Source of the DNA: Linnemannia hyalina
Lineage: Eukaryota > Mortierellomycota > Mortierellomycetes > Mortierellales > Mortierellaceae
Length of the DNA stretch: 64,000 nucleotides
Reading direction: 5' to 3'
Assembly (NCBI GenBank): GCA_019671135.1
Contig: JAHRHY010000013.1
Coordinates: 248,001-312,000, forward strand
A program made the position numbers and the translations under genes. Every line of letters begins with the position of its first letter. The first letter of the stretch is position 1. Shown here piece by piece: positions 14,153 through 26,700 of the stretch. The notes below the pieces were generated by a model, which made no database searches, was not told the origin of the DNA, and saw nothing but the letters and a program-made list of their open reading frames with translations.

Positions 14153-17100
14153 CTACCGGAGAAACGACGCCAGCGCACTAGGTTGCCTTCTTTCATCTGC
14201 ACCGTCATGACCGTTGGCAACCTCCTCTGTAGATGATGACAAGAAACGTGGAGGTGTTGGTGACCGCGCGTTCGACAGCAACCGCCGTGCTGATGTCAAA
14301 CGACGCTTGTTGGACGATGGCGTGGTAGCTTCAGGCGACGGTGATCTGGAATGAGCTCCAGCTGCAGCTGCAGCTGTCGAATCCTCTGGCGGTGGTGATG
14401 GGTTCCGTTCAGAACTATCGGGGTCAGGTTGAGCTGCTGTGCTTCCGCCCGTCACGCTCTTGCGTTTGGTTCTCGACTCAGTACTGCTGGAGATAGTGGC
14501 GGCGGAGGGAGAGGATGTAGTGATGGCCTCTGTTGTATCGGAGCGCGGTTCCTTTGTCTGGACAAAAAACAACGTGCTCTCCTTAGTAGAGATATTGAGG
14601 ATGCTGTAGGTGTTTCCCCGGGGGACCAAGAACCGTCCTCCTGTCGAAATTACAAAGTCAGACTCGTGAACCTTGACCTGTACAAGTCCCTTGATCACGT
14701 AAAAGACCTGTCAAAAACAAAAACATGGGACAAAGCAAGACAAGATTAATATTAAACATCCTGCATGCTCTCGTTCTCCAATGCCAGTAACATATTTTTA
14801 GGGCTGCATATAAACACATCCTCTTCATACCATGGAAGTGTTGGTGCCGCTGTTGACAGGCTTCCTGCCATTAGGCTTGATCTTCAGGGTGCCTGTAACC
14901 ATATAGCCAGCATCCTCCAATCCACGATGCAACTGGTATTCGCCGCTCTTCACATTCCGAAACTGAATTGAACTGTCCGATTCCGCAATGTCTATGACGC
15001 GAACACACAGGGTCGTTCACAAAACAGAAAATGAAAATCAAAAGAAGCAAAATTAAGCGAGATGTTCCGTGGGTTCCGTGCGACAATCCCACCAAAACAA
15101 AACGAAGCAAAAGAAGGCCATGAGACTTACCTTTCGACACAACATCATCCGAACCAAAGACGATTATATCTGCAGTTACTATGGGATCCTCGCGGAATCC
15201 TGTGCTAGTCTCTGCTTGGTCCTCGTCCACATCCATAGAGTCATGGTTGTCCTCTTCCAGTGCGCGGTCCTGGCCAGATTCCTCGTCGTCTTCCTGCTTG
15301 CCCTCCTTGCCCCTGCCCTTGTCCTCTCTCTTCTTGGCCGCGCGTTGAGGTCTTACAGTCAGAGGTTTTGATTTCCCCCGAGGCTTACGCTTGGGCTTCT
15401 CTCGAGCCTCTTCTGACGCGGCACGCATCACACTCTTAATAACTGGACCTTCACGCGTCTTGCTATACAGCACCTTTTCATTCATCCAGAATTTCAGCGG
15501 TGTCACTTTAGTTCGACCACTCCTCCTAACTAAAGAGTCGCGAAAAAATAATAAACAATAAAACCGCGTTAGATCTCGGACCGCACATGCGCACATAGTG
15601 CCAATCTTTTCCCCATACATCACGCTGAACCAACAAATCAATCGTTACCTCCAGTTTCCTCAGCATTCTGATCCGGTACAATAGGAACCTCATGAGTCGT
15701 GCTGGAAGTATCATGGCCAGAATGTGTCGCCCTTCCTATTTTCTTGGTACCGGAATTATTGAAGTTCGATCTAGACGTGCTGGAGGAGGCCTTCGACTTT
15801 CCCTTTGACTGAGCCATTGATGGCACTTTTCCATAATCCTCCGACAACTCCTCCCTCTCCTCCCTCTCCTCCTCATCACCGTCGTCATAACTCCGCCGCT
15901 GTTTCTGTCGCGCGCTCGTGCTAGGAGCTGACTTCTGGGGTATATTCTTCTGTTTGACCGCCACCATGGTTGCTCCTGCAGCTCGCTTGCCTCCCTTCAA
16001 CACCTCTACAGGCTCCTGCACGCTGGCAGTCCGCTTCTTGCGAGAAAAAGCGCTCATCTTCCTGCGATTGTCCTGCAGAACTTCCTCGTCCTCCTCACTT
16101 TCCTCGTCTTCATCCCTTCTGGTTGGTTCATCCTCGTCTGAGAACCTCAACCGATCGTCATCGTCACGCCTGTCCTCCGGGCCATCATGAACAGACTCGT
16201 CCTCATCATCACTCGGAGCCAACCATGCAGGGGGGGCCTTGCTCTTCTGTCTGAATTCTGATGCTGTCCGCCCTGCTTTGGCCTTTGCTGCTGTTGCTCG
16301 TGGTGGTGGGGGTGGTGTCGGTTCGCGCACGTCATTAAAAGGGTATTCCGCATCGTTCCGGTCGCGGTTGGAGTTGATGTCGTCATCGGGGTGCCTATAA
16401 TCGTCCTCCTGATCGTCGGAATATCCTCCAAAGTCGAACGCCTTTGGAAGGTTCGCAGGTCGTCTACTGGGTACTGGGGCCTTTGAAGGCTGTACGGATG
16501 TCGGTTTTGGCTGTGCCTTGCTAGGTACTGCTTTTACTGGTACTCTGTTGTTGGTAGTTGCAGGGGCCCGAGCTACGTTCGTTTTCATATGGGCATTCCT
16601 GTCCTGTGAATCCCTCAGGATCTTGTCGAGCGCTGGGGAACCAGAGTTAGCTTTGTTGGAATGTCCCTGATGTGGCGGGGCCTGCTCTGTGTCGTTGTTA
16701 GACGAATCCTTGGTGAAAACAAGTCTCTTCCTGATGCGATCGATCGATGGTGATGGGGTTCCCTCTGCGCCAGCGGAGAGGTGAGACCCTATGTAAAGTT
16801 GAAATGACGAGATCACGCCATTAGCCTTTGTTGAAAGAGTGAGCTTATCAACCTTGTCTATTTCAAAAGCGCAACGTACCATGGATGGTCCCATCGCCTG
16901 AAAGAGTACCCCTTGCACCACCTCGAGACCGACGTGATGTAGGTGTCAATAACAGCTCCTCCGGTGCCTCCTGCTCCAAGTAGCGACGTGGGTCTGATTT
17001 TCGGACAGAGGGTGATGAATGTACCTCATCCTCGAAATCATCCTCTCCACTGAAGTCGTCCTGCTCTGCGTCCTGTGTCATGTTTTGGCTGTTGACGGCG

Positions 17101-17180
17101 GGACCATTGTCATCGTCATCATCCCAGAAGTCATCGATATTGTCCAACCCGTCGGCATCCTTCTTGACATTGCTCTTCAT
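14153..17180 (-). CDS. CENP-C/Mif2 inner-kinetochore protein
   Basis: Five exons: 17180-16880, 16788-15649, 15529-15131, 14991-14831 and 14707-14153, giving 851 residues. CENP-C links centromeric nucleosomes to the outer kinetochore. The diagnostic CENP-C motif is at about 482-503 (RRSGRTKVTPLKFWMNEK); it binds the nucleosome acidic patch and the CENP-A tail. The C-terminal cupin dimerisation domain spans about 613-720, with HRGLEDAGYMVTGTL, KGLVQVKVHESDF, STGGRFLVPRGNTY and TLFFVQTK, split by an intron at 667. The N-terminus is acidic (DFWDDDDDNG), followed by long charged disordered stretches. Unusually, about 130 Ser/Thr/Pro-rich residues follow the cupin; the yeast protein ends soon after it. 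Introns are 91-139 bases. Confidence 0.94.
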
Positions 17181-18455
17181 CGTGATTCCCGTCCTCCTAT
17201 CGAGTTCAACAAAAGAATAAAAGATAAATTAGCTCGCGCGATAAAAAATGTGTTGAACAGGTGTGGGAGTGTGTGTGGGTGGTCATCAGTCCGGTTCCCT
17301 ATGTTCATGTGTTCATGCTGTCTCCAAAGTACCTTCCGACGACGCCAATGTCGAAAAAGTTGTTCGTCCTGACCCTTGGTCCTGCATCATAAGCCTAAAG
17401 TAACAGAAACACACCGTTCTACATGTTAGTCTTCTTTTTTTGTGGTTGTTGTATGCATGTCGTATGCAGTCTGTTGAGGCAAGGTTTTTTTTCCGAAACA
17501 AGCGAGATATAAGGCTCTCTTTACTTTGCTCATTGTGAAGTGAGTTGAAGGATTTCAGTCCTTAGATGGAAGGAAAAAAGAAAATAGAAGGAAAAAGGGC
17601 GACGCTCCAGTGTGTCGGTCGTTCCTGTTGGAGATGGGATTGATCCCTTTGTGTGGTGAAGAGTGTGAGAGTGTGGTCGGAGTAAAGCACAACGAGGCGC
17701 GTTTTAGAAAAAATCAATTTTAGGGCACATGCTACAGAAATCAAAGTTGACGTCACCCTTAAACAAATACAGAGGGATGTCAAGGCCATAGACTTCGCGA
17801 GCCGCCCCTCCTCCTCAGTCGCGGTAGGGTTGGCTCTGTTGCATCCTCTTTGCTTCATTTTTCAACACCGCCGCAAGCGACGTGAATGGATGAATCAAAG
17901 GCAACGGATAACCTTGCGCTTCGGATATATTGATGCGCGACAAACGTTGTTGCTGTCCAGGTGTACAAAGCAAAGGTCGGGTCCATTTCGAATTTGATTC
18001 TCAACGGGTGGTCGATGTGCAGTGCGCTGTAGATGTCTGAGCCCAGCAGGGCATTTAACAAGGTTATTTGTATGAAGACGGGCATAGCAATTAGTTTCTT
18101 GGTCTCTTGGTCTCTTGGTCTGAAGGACGAGCGCGAAGGGCTAGTTTATTATTGACACTTGTTACTCTCACGCCTTGAGTTCTTTTTTCCTTCTCTTCTT
18201 TTTTGCCACCCCTGTCGCTCGTCATACATGTCCACATACCACAGGCTGCATTGACCCCCACCCTTTTCTCCCTCCTTACTTGTTCCCCCGTGTGAATAAA
18301 TATCATCCGTTCATGTTCTCTTGCTCCCTTCTTTTCTTTTCTTTCTTTTCCTCATTTTTGCCGTCTCGTTTCAATACATTCCTACTCCTGACAATAACAA
18401 CCCAACACCATCGATCCTCAGACAAACAACAACTCTCACACAGCAAACAAGAAGG
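17181..18455. promoter_or_regulatory. Divergent intergenic region
   Basis: The stretch lies between the minus-strand CENP-C start and the plus-strand F-box-like start. The last 300 bases are pyrimidine-rich (CTT tracts), typical of leaders in this window. A 76-codon minus frame at 17855-18085 has no recognised homology. Confidence 0.45.
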
Positions 18456-20208
18456 ATGCCTAGTGCCGTCGCCGTCGTCGTTCTTCCGCCCTCCACCGAG
18501 CCCCGTCTCGAGTCGTCGCCATCCCCTTCCTCTTCTTCCTTCTTTACCACACCATCATCCGACGCAATCACCGCAGCCACCGCAGCCAACCTCCTCGCAA
18601 CAGCAACAACCCTTGTTACTGCTGGACAATCCCTCAAGTGTACCGAAGCCCTCAGCGCTCAAAAGCAGCACCGGATCACGTACATCCAACAGCAGCAAAG
18701 GATACAACAGGAGAAGCAGCGGCAGCTTATTTACTCCCAACAACAGCGGCACCAGCAATATCTGCGATGTTCTGGACAAATGCCTTACACAACCCCAGGA
18801 AGGGCTTTTATTGATAACGGGAAGAACAAGGCGATGGGAGGCACGGGCAAGGGCAAGGAACCAAAGTTTGTGGACTTGGTGGATGATGTCTGGAGGTTAA
18901 TCTTTTTCATCCTTGCCTGTGATTGTAAGGATCTCGGACGGGTCATGCAAGTCAGCAGGCGATTTCATAGGTACTAAGTCATCTATTTTGCTTTTTTCAC
19001 ACACACAACACCACCACACACCACACTCCCTCGATCCTGATACGGTTTTATTACCTCCGGGTAGTGTGGCCTCGAGACTCTTTGTCTGTTGATGTTGTTT
19101 GTTGCAAGAGCATACTCCAATGACGCTATGTCGGCTGTATTCCCAATTCCACTGCCCGATGATCGCCAAAAAGAAGAAAAAAGTAGGGTCGAGGGAACAC
19201 AAGGTTTACTGAGTACTAACCAATGCAACTCTACTTTCTCTTTTATTGGTTTCTAGCCTCATCGCTAACGATGCTCTACTCTGGAGATTAACCTACAAGT
19301 TGACTATATCAGGATCGATCTTTGCAGGACAAAAGCCCCTCCTGTCACCTTCTTGGATTAGAGAACACCAGCTATCGGTACAAGAGGCGTCAGAGTCTCT
19401 TGCCTCTTCTTCCTCTGCGCTTCAGGGTCGATCGGGATCTACATCCAACGGCGCGCTCCCACACACCCTCAAAAAGTTCTCAAGCTACATGATCGACAGG
19501 AACGACGATGGTCTGGACTCTATGCCTATCAACACGGGTGAACACGGACTTTGCAGGGGATCAGTCGGCAATGTAGAGGCGGCGAGTTCGTCTGCTTTGA
19601 GTGCATTGGCCTCTTCTCGATCACATTCAGGATCACAGTCCACAGGAGCCCTCCTTCAGCCGAACAGCATCACCAACACCAATGCTACTCGTACAGCGGT
19701 GTCCATAGCCCCAGGACTGCAAATGCCCTCGCCCCTGATCCTGCCCCACCACCGTCGGATAGCACAGAGCATGAACGCCGTGAACACATCCTCTGGTCAA
19801 CCAACTGTATTCACTCCTGCCCAAGTCGCTAGTTCCAGCCAGTCGCAGCTATCATACTTCTCAGGAACGACTTCAACCAACAGCAGCAGCGGGAACTTGG
19901 GACCAACTACTACCAGAACACCCGCCTCCACACCAGCAACAACTTCGATGCCCTCCTTCTCTTCAACACTATCATCGTCCGTCTCACAAGTCGCTGCCAC
20001 CAATTCGTCAGCAACACCAATCCGCGTGATTCAGCACCATATTCCGAGCACGACGCTAATGCATCATTCACCAGCTGTCTACTGGAAATATCAGGTGGCC
20101 GAGTGGTTGGAGCAGGAGAAACTACGGTGCTTGAGACTGGGTTTGTTTTGGGGGTTCAATGCAGCAGCATCGAAGGTGCACGGACGCAAACCCCATGGAA
20201 CACTGTGA
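18456..20208 (+). CDS. F-box-like protein
   Basis: Two exons, 18456-18970 and 19257-20208, joined by a 286-base intron; 488 residues. The start chosen is the Met at 18456 (MPSAVAVVV); an upstream in-frame Met at 18321 would add a hydrophobic stretch that is probably leader translation. An F-box-like helix pair spans the splice site: FVDLVDDVWRLIFFI, then VMQVSRRFHS and LIANDALLWRLTYK. F-box proteins bring substrates to SCF ubiquitin ligases through Skp1. The region before it is Gln-rich (IQQQQRIQQEKQ), and the rest is Ser/Thr-rich and disordered until the last 50 residues, which hold a short helical segment (YWKYQVAEWLEQEKLRCL). No leucine-rich or WD repeats were found, so the substrate is unknown. 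The F-box call rests on pattern similarity and is moderate. Confidence 0.7.
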
Positions 20209-20735
20209 AATATATCGATCGAAGAAGGATCTGAAATACACAAGCCGTTTTAGTGATGTATATGTACTATAGGTGCCAATTGTTAGTCGACAGACCAGGA
20301 GAAGAATGCGTACCAGAGTACCTGTGTGCGTGGGTGGAGTTGGTTCTGGTCAGCAAAGAGAAGGAGATGATCATGTGATGAGTTGAGCTGACTGTTTTCA
20401 CCCGTGGCTTACACCGGCGCGTAATTTAACTGCTTTGGTCATGTCAGATAACAGCGCTTTGTTATTGTTGTTCCTTCTCAGTCTCTCACCAACTCGCCAC
20501 CCATTGCAAACAACCAGCAACACACTGCCTACTCAACACCAACGCCGCAGAAGACAGCGGCATACAGAAACATAATCGGCACCATCACTCATACATCCAC
20601 CCTCATCCTCTCACGCATCATCCTTCGGACTTTTCCTTTTGGACCTCTCGTTCATTAACCTCAGGAATATACATTTTTGGTGGCAAAGGCAGACAACAAA
20701 ACGCATCGGCATCTTACACAGGGACAAACGCGACA
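20209..20735. promoter_or_regulatory. RecQ4 upstream region
   Basis: This lies between the F-box-like stop and the start of the Sld2-RecQ4 gene, both on the plus strand. It should hold the terminator of the first and the promoter of the second. The last 250 bases are C/A-rich without in-frame coding sequence. Confidence 0.45.
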
Positions 20736-23700
20736 ATGTCTGCCAACTTTTTTGAAGAGAACCCATTCCTGGAGGATGACAACCCTTTCTTAAGTGGTCC
20801 TTCCAAGACTGCATCCTCAAAACCCTCGACTTCTCGTACTCGCTCCTCGGCTTCGACGACCACAGAGGACGACAACCCCTTTGCCAGTAAACCTAGTACT
20901 TCCCAAAGACACGTCCATGCTTCAGAGTACCAGCAACCAGCAGCATTAGGATCGGCTCACTATTCCGATCCGGCCTCTGAACAAGCGTTTACCTCTACCT
21001 CCCAACCCAAGTACGCCTATACCCCGACAACGTCGTCGTTTCTTTCACCGGGCTCCTCTCGGGAGATTGACACACAACAGTCTTGCAAGCCTGAACAATC
21101 GTCACACAAGTCTCGCAGTTCGAAGAGCACCGAGCTTGACTATCGTAACGTCGGACCAGATGATTTGAAACTAGCGCGGCGAGAACTCAAGGCTTGGGAA
21201 GCCAACTTCAAGGCTGCCCACCAACGCGATGCGACTCAGGATGACATTGCCCAGGACGCTGTGATGGGTATGTGACTTTTACCCAGATATTGTTTGTTCG
21301 CTATCAAGGACGTGCAGCTGACCAATCACTGCCATTTCTTATTATATAGTGAAGAAATACAGGGCATACTCAAAGCTAAAGAAGGCGCTGGCGGCCAAGG
21401 CTTCACAAGATCAGATTAAAGCGGCAGTATCGTCGGAGACAAAGGGAAAGGAGACAGCAACAATGTCTAATCGCAGCCGGGACAAGGAATCAAAAGTTGA
21501 TATCATGAAAACCCCAACAAAGACTTCGAGGACATATGACGCGTTGGGCTTGAGGACGCCGACCAAGAAGCACAATCCCACAGTCGAGTATGTGTCGCCA
21601 AGGAACATTGCAGGATTCATGTCCCCAGGTCGGGGAAGCAAGACCAGCGAGGATCCACTTAAGTACGCCTCAGGATCTACTTCCACTACACCAACGTCCC
21701 AGCGGACCAAAAACATCATGTTTTCTCCTTCTCGGAGCTCGAGACGCCGATCGCTGGCTGGCTCGCCAGGATTTCGATCTCCAAGCTCACTGTTCACGAT
21801 CCGAGAGCAGGTCAAAGATGCCAATGGCGAGTCCTCAAGTGCTGTGCCAACAACCCCTACTCGTCGGAACAAGGATAGCTTATTCGACAATCCTTTTATG
21901 ACAGGATCGTCTCCGAGTTCCCGGCGGGTACGCACACCTACACCAAAACGGATATCGACAGCGCACACCCTGGATGTCTTTCTTTCGCCGTCTCGCCCAA
22001 GGACATCTCCGTTGTTTGGAGGTATGAACGTCCGACGCCCAAAGAGAGCTCTAAAGATGTCTGCGCCTGTCAAGGAGGATCTGGAACCACAGACTGAGAG
22101 CAACAACACGCTGGACCGGGAGTTTACACCGACACCGCAGGAAAGTCCATTTCCTCCGCCACTGGTCTATTCCAAAAGCCCTCTTCTCTCGACGCCTCAA
22201 AAGTCAGGAGCAGCCAAGGCGGCACGATCACTCTTTCGACGATCCAGCATCCCACACACCAGCCTCTCTTCTCCTTATGGTACCCTCAGCATTGGCGAGA
22301 GTTTTGCCGGAGTCGGATATGAAGACGCGGACATGCCTTCAACTCACGCAGCTGACGTCCACGAAGCCTTGGATTCAATGTCTATCAGCGATGTGGACGA
22401 AAGCCGATCACCTTCTACTGGACGTATCATACACGGATTTGATGCTGAAGATCGAGATCTGGAGGCTTATAGAAGCATCCAGGGTTCACTGGCATTCTCA
22501 AGAGGATTCTCTCAAGGATTTACGTCCCCGACTGCAACAAGATCGCCAGGCCAGATGTCTCCCCCACGGACACCTAGTCAGCAGCCCAGCCTGACGTTCT
22601 CACAACCCACCCCTGGAAGCATTACACCAGATGCAGGACTGTGGGTTGTCCCGCCAGGATTTCATTCTCACCACCAGCGCCGTCGTCAAGTTCAATCGTC
22701 GTTGTTCATGCCTAGCCAGGAGGAATCTGCGCAGTTTGAGCTCGAATACAACTTGCGCGACAACGAGAGACAGATGTCCGATATCGGATATAAGGACTCC
22801 AGTGACGCGCCAAAGTCAAAGGTACCAGCGGTTACTGTCTCGGAACATGCTACAGACGACAACAATGGTTGGAAGGAGCAGGATAGTCAAGGTGAAGATG
22901 ATCCAGCAGCTGTACAAACGACGACGGCGCCATCACGGAAGCGATTTACGCAAAAGAGAACCACACGTCTTCACAAGAGTGAGTTGTTACCAATTTGTTT
23001 CTCGAATCTGATATTTCACAAGCAGTGATTTAATATCACGGTTGATATTAAGTACATATCCTTCTTACAATTACATAGTTATTATAAGACCATCGGAGAA
23101 GGCTAAGGCAGAGGTTGCTAAAACGGCTGCTGCTAAGAGGTCTCGGAAGGCAGCGACCGCTGTACCCAAGTCAACCAAAGCATCGAAAGCCGCCAAGGCC
23201 AAGGCTGAAGAACTTGCCTCTGAGACTGTTGACACAACTGTCGACACCTCCACAGATACCCCTGCTGCCGAGTCAGCATCTACCAAAACCGATGCACCAA
23301 CATCATCAACCACAAAGAAGGAGAAGGAGCAGGCACAGAAGCAGGAGCAGCCTTTCGGATGGGGCAACTCCAACAAACCCATGGTCAAGAGCGATCGCCG
23401 GTTTCCTGGAGTGGGGCAAGGAAGGGCTGGAGCTCGTAAGCCATCCAAGTTTGGTGCCCCTGCTAGTGAGGGCAACTTTGTCGCGTACAACCTTCAGCGT
23501 GGAGGTGGTAGGCGAGGCGGGTTCCGTGGGAAATCTCGGTTCGGTGGTTCCAAGTTTGGAGGATACGGTGGTGCTGCCGCTGGTGGACCAGGAACAGGAA
23601 GGAATCTCTTTGACGCTGACAGTTGGCGGTCGGAGTATGATAAGGACTTTGACGACAACACGCTGATGATGAGTCTGGCGGGAGGCGATCTTGAGGTTGA

Positions 23701-26700
23701 AGATGAAGACGACGACATGCCGTGGTATGGCAACGTTAACGACATCACAGACCCATATGTTGTGACGATCTCTCCGAGATACTTGAAGGCGCGGGTTGGC
23801 GAGGAGCACGACCCGGAAGAGTATGTCAAGGAACTGGAGCTTCAGAGCAGAAGAGAAGGCGATGACGATCTGGAGACTGGCGACTCGCAGGGCTTCCGTG
23901 TCAACTTGGAGTATATTTTGAAGAAGGTCTGGGGATATCCTTCGTTCAGGGATGGTCAGCTTGACTCCATCAAGCGGACGTTGCGACACGATTCGTCGTT
24001 ACTCGTCCTCCCCACAGGTTCGTGCTCGCGTCATGCTTGCACCTGTACTTTTGTCACTTTTTGATGTCAATCCTAACAGCAATATTTCAATTTCCGCTTG
24101 TTCCCATAGGAAGTGGCAAGTCTCTGTCGTACCAACTCCCCGCCTATATTCTTTCGAAACTGGGCTTCCCCACTCTGACTTTGGTCATCTCCCCAATGAT
24201 TTCACTCATGTATGATCAAGTCAAGTGTCTCCCTGCAGGCTTGATTGGTGCTTGCTGGACAAGTGTCGAGCAAACAGTAAGTTGCGACATATCTTTCTTG
24301 CGTTTGATAAAAGCTTTTTATGTATGAAATGGATCGAAGGCTAACAACAACCCCTTCCATTTCATATGTACTTTATAGACGGCGCAATTCAAGGACTTTA
24401 TGCAGAAGCTGACGTCAAACACAATCAAGATCCTATTCATCTCGCCCGAAAAGCTGCAGAGCCAGTCGTTTTTGAGTCTTGTTCGGAGCAGGAAGATCCC
24501 ACCCATCCCTTTTGTGTGTGTAGATGAGGTCCATTGTCTGTCAGAGTGGTCGCACAATTTCCGTCCTGCATACTTGCTCCTCAACCATGTCCTCATATCA
24601 GACCTCAAGTCACCCTGCGTGATTGGGTTGACAGGAACAGCAACGGAGGGCACCAAGGACTCGATCTGCGCGATGCTGAATATTGACCGAAGCGCAGGAG
24701 TGTTGTCTGGTCCGGTCATCCGTGACAACCTGGCGATGACTGTCTCGGTCGAGGCTGATCGTGAACCTGCACTGTTGAATCTGCTGCAGTCGCCTCGCTT
24801 TGCGGCCATGGATGCCATCCTGATTTATGTCATGCGACAGGCACAAGCGGACGCGTTGGCGGCGTTTTTGAGGGTCAGGAACTTTAGCGCCGAGAGTTAC
24901 CATGCTGGCAAGTCGTCTCAGGACCGTCAGCGGATTCAGCACCGGTTTATGAACGACAGCGGGCCCAAGACAGGGGCAGGCGCGTCAAGCCAAGGCGGTG
25001 CACCAGGAGGAATCCGGATCCTGGTCGCCACGATCGCCTTTGGTTTGGGTCTCAACAAATCTAATATCCGCAGTGTCATCCACTACTGTCTCCCCAAGTC
25101 CCTGGAGAACTATATTCAGGAGATTGGGCGATCCGGTCGAGATGGTGAAAAGTCGTACTGCCATATGTTCCTGAACCAGGACGATTACATGCGCTTGCGG
25201 AGTTTGGCCTATGCGGACGGTATGGACTGGGGCACTGTTCTGCGGTTGATCAAGAAGTTGTTTTCGAGGAGAGAGATTTCGGATTCGCTGAGCCTCGGTG
25301 CTGCAGGAACTACCAAGAGGCGACGGGGTTTGTCTGGCGACGCGGAAGAAATTGGTGCGGATTTAGATGGAGACCAGGACTTGACCAAGAAGCGGAGGCA
25401 GAACAACCAGCGAGCTCTGAGTGTCAAGGGTGGTGGTGGCAAGGGCGAGTCCAAGTTCCAGAGCCTTGTTCATTCCACGGCCGGGATTCTCGTCATTCCT
25501 CCCCCGTCTGGTCTACAGTCATGCGCAGTGTCGACGTCTGGCAAGCGACTCGTTGTAGTTCGTGAGGAACTAGTGGAGGAGGAGTATGACATTAAGAAGG
25601 AGGTCCTGGCGACCCTTTTGAGCTATGTTGAGCTGGATGATTCTCATCCGATTAAGGTCACTGGGTCGATCTCGGCAAAGTGTACAGTCAAGTTTCTGTT
25701 GGAGGCCGAGGCGTTGTCGGAGCGTGCCGATCAAGTCCCTTTGGTCGATTTGATTCTGAAGCATGGAGTCATGACGGGCCATAATGTCAGTGGCAACAGC
25801 TCGTCTTCCTATGGACGAGGTCGCAAGGGGAGCAGCAAGTCTGGGCTGGGAGGATCGAGTCTGTCGATGGCGTATTGCTGTGATACTATATCGCTCTGTC
25901 AGCAGAGCGGGTTGAGTTTCACGGAGCTGACCCAGGAACTGCAGCAGTGGAAGTGGAAGAAATGGGCGCTCTATGAGATGACGGATCCGGGGCTTTGTGT
26001 CGAGATTTTGAGCGAACCGGCTGATTGTGTGAAGGAGGTTCGAAGACGTGAACGCGGCGCCATGGATGTCGACATGTCTGGAGCAGAGGAGGAGACCGAG
26101 GAGGGGTATGAGAAGGATCATGATGACTTTATTATGATGCTGGCGGACCGGTTGCATCGGAAACTGTGCGCTGTTGAGCGTGTTGGTGTGGCAAAGGTCG
26201 ATCGGGTTTACGAGCTGTTCCAGTCTGTGGCTACTGAAACTTGGCAGCAGCAGGAGGTCTTTAAGCCCAGACTACTGGGATCGGGGGATGACGGTGATGA
26301 GGAGAAGGAGGAGGACGAGAAGGATGCTGGTAGCGGAGAGGATGATGGTGAGAGTGGTGCTGAGAGCAGCGAGTATGAGGATGATGTTGACCTGGAGTAC
26401 ATTGAGATGCGTATGAAGGCCAAGGCTGCGGCCAAGCGGCGCAAATCTCTGGCGAAGACGGCTGGATCATTCAAGGTGACACATGCGGAATTGATCCTGC
26501 GCGAGGGCATTCAAAAGTACTTTGCCAAGCGGTCTGGAGAGGGCATTGGTGGATTGCACGCCGAGGATGAGTTGTTCTCCAAGGCGATTGGAGCTCCTGC
26601 TGCCACCGATGATAACGGCACGTCTGTGTCAGAGTCTCTTGACCAACCTAAAATTCCGAAGGCTGTTGTGCGGATGGACAAGACGATGCGGTTGTACGAC

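Noticed and set aside
17855..18085. 76-codon minus-strand frame between CENP-C and the F-box-like gene
   Set aside because: It briefly recalls sliding-clamp-like patterns (HPLRIKFEMDP), but there is no flanking homology or splice continuation, so no gene is called.
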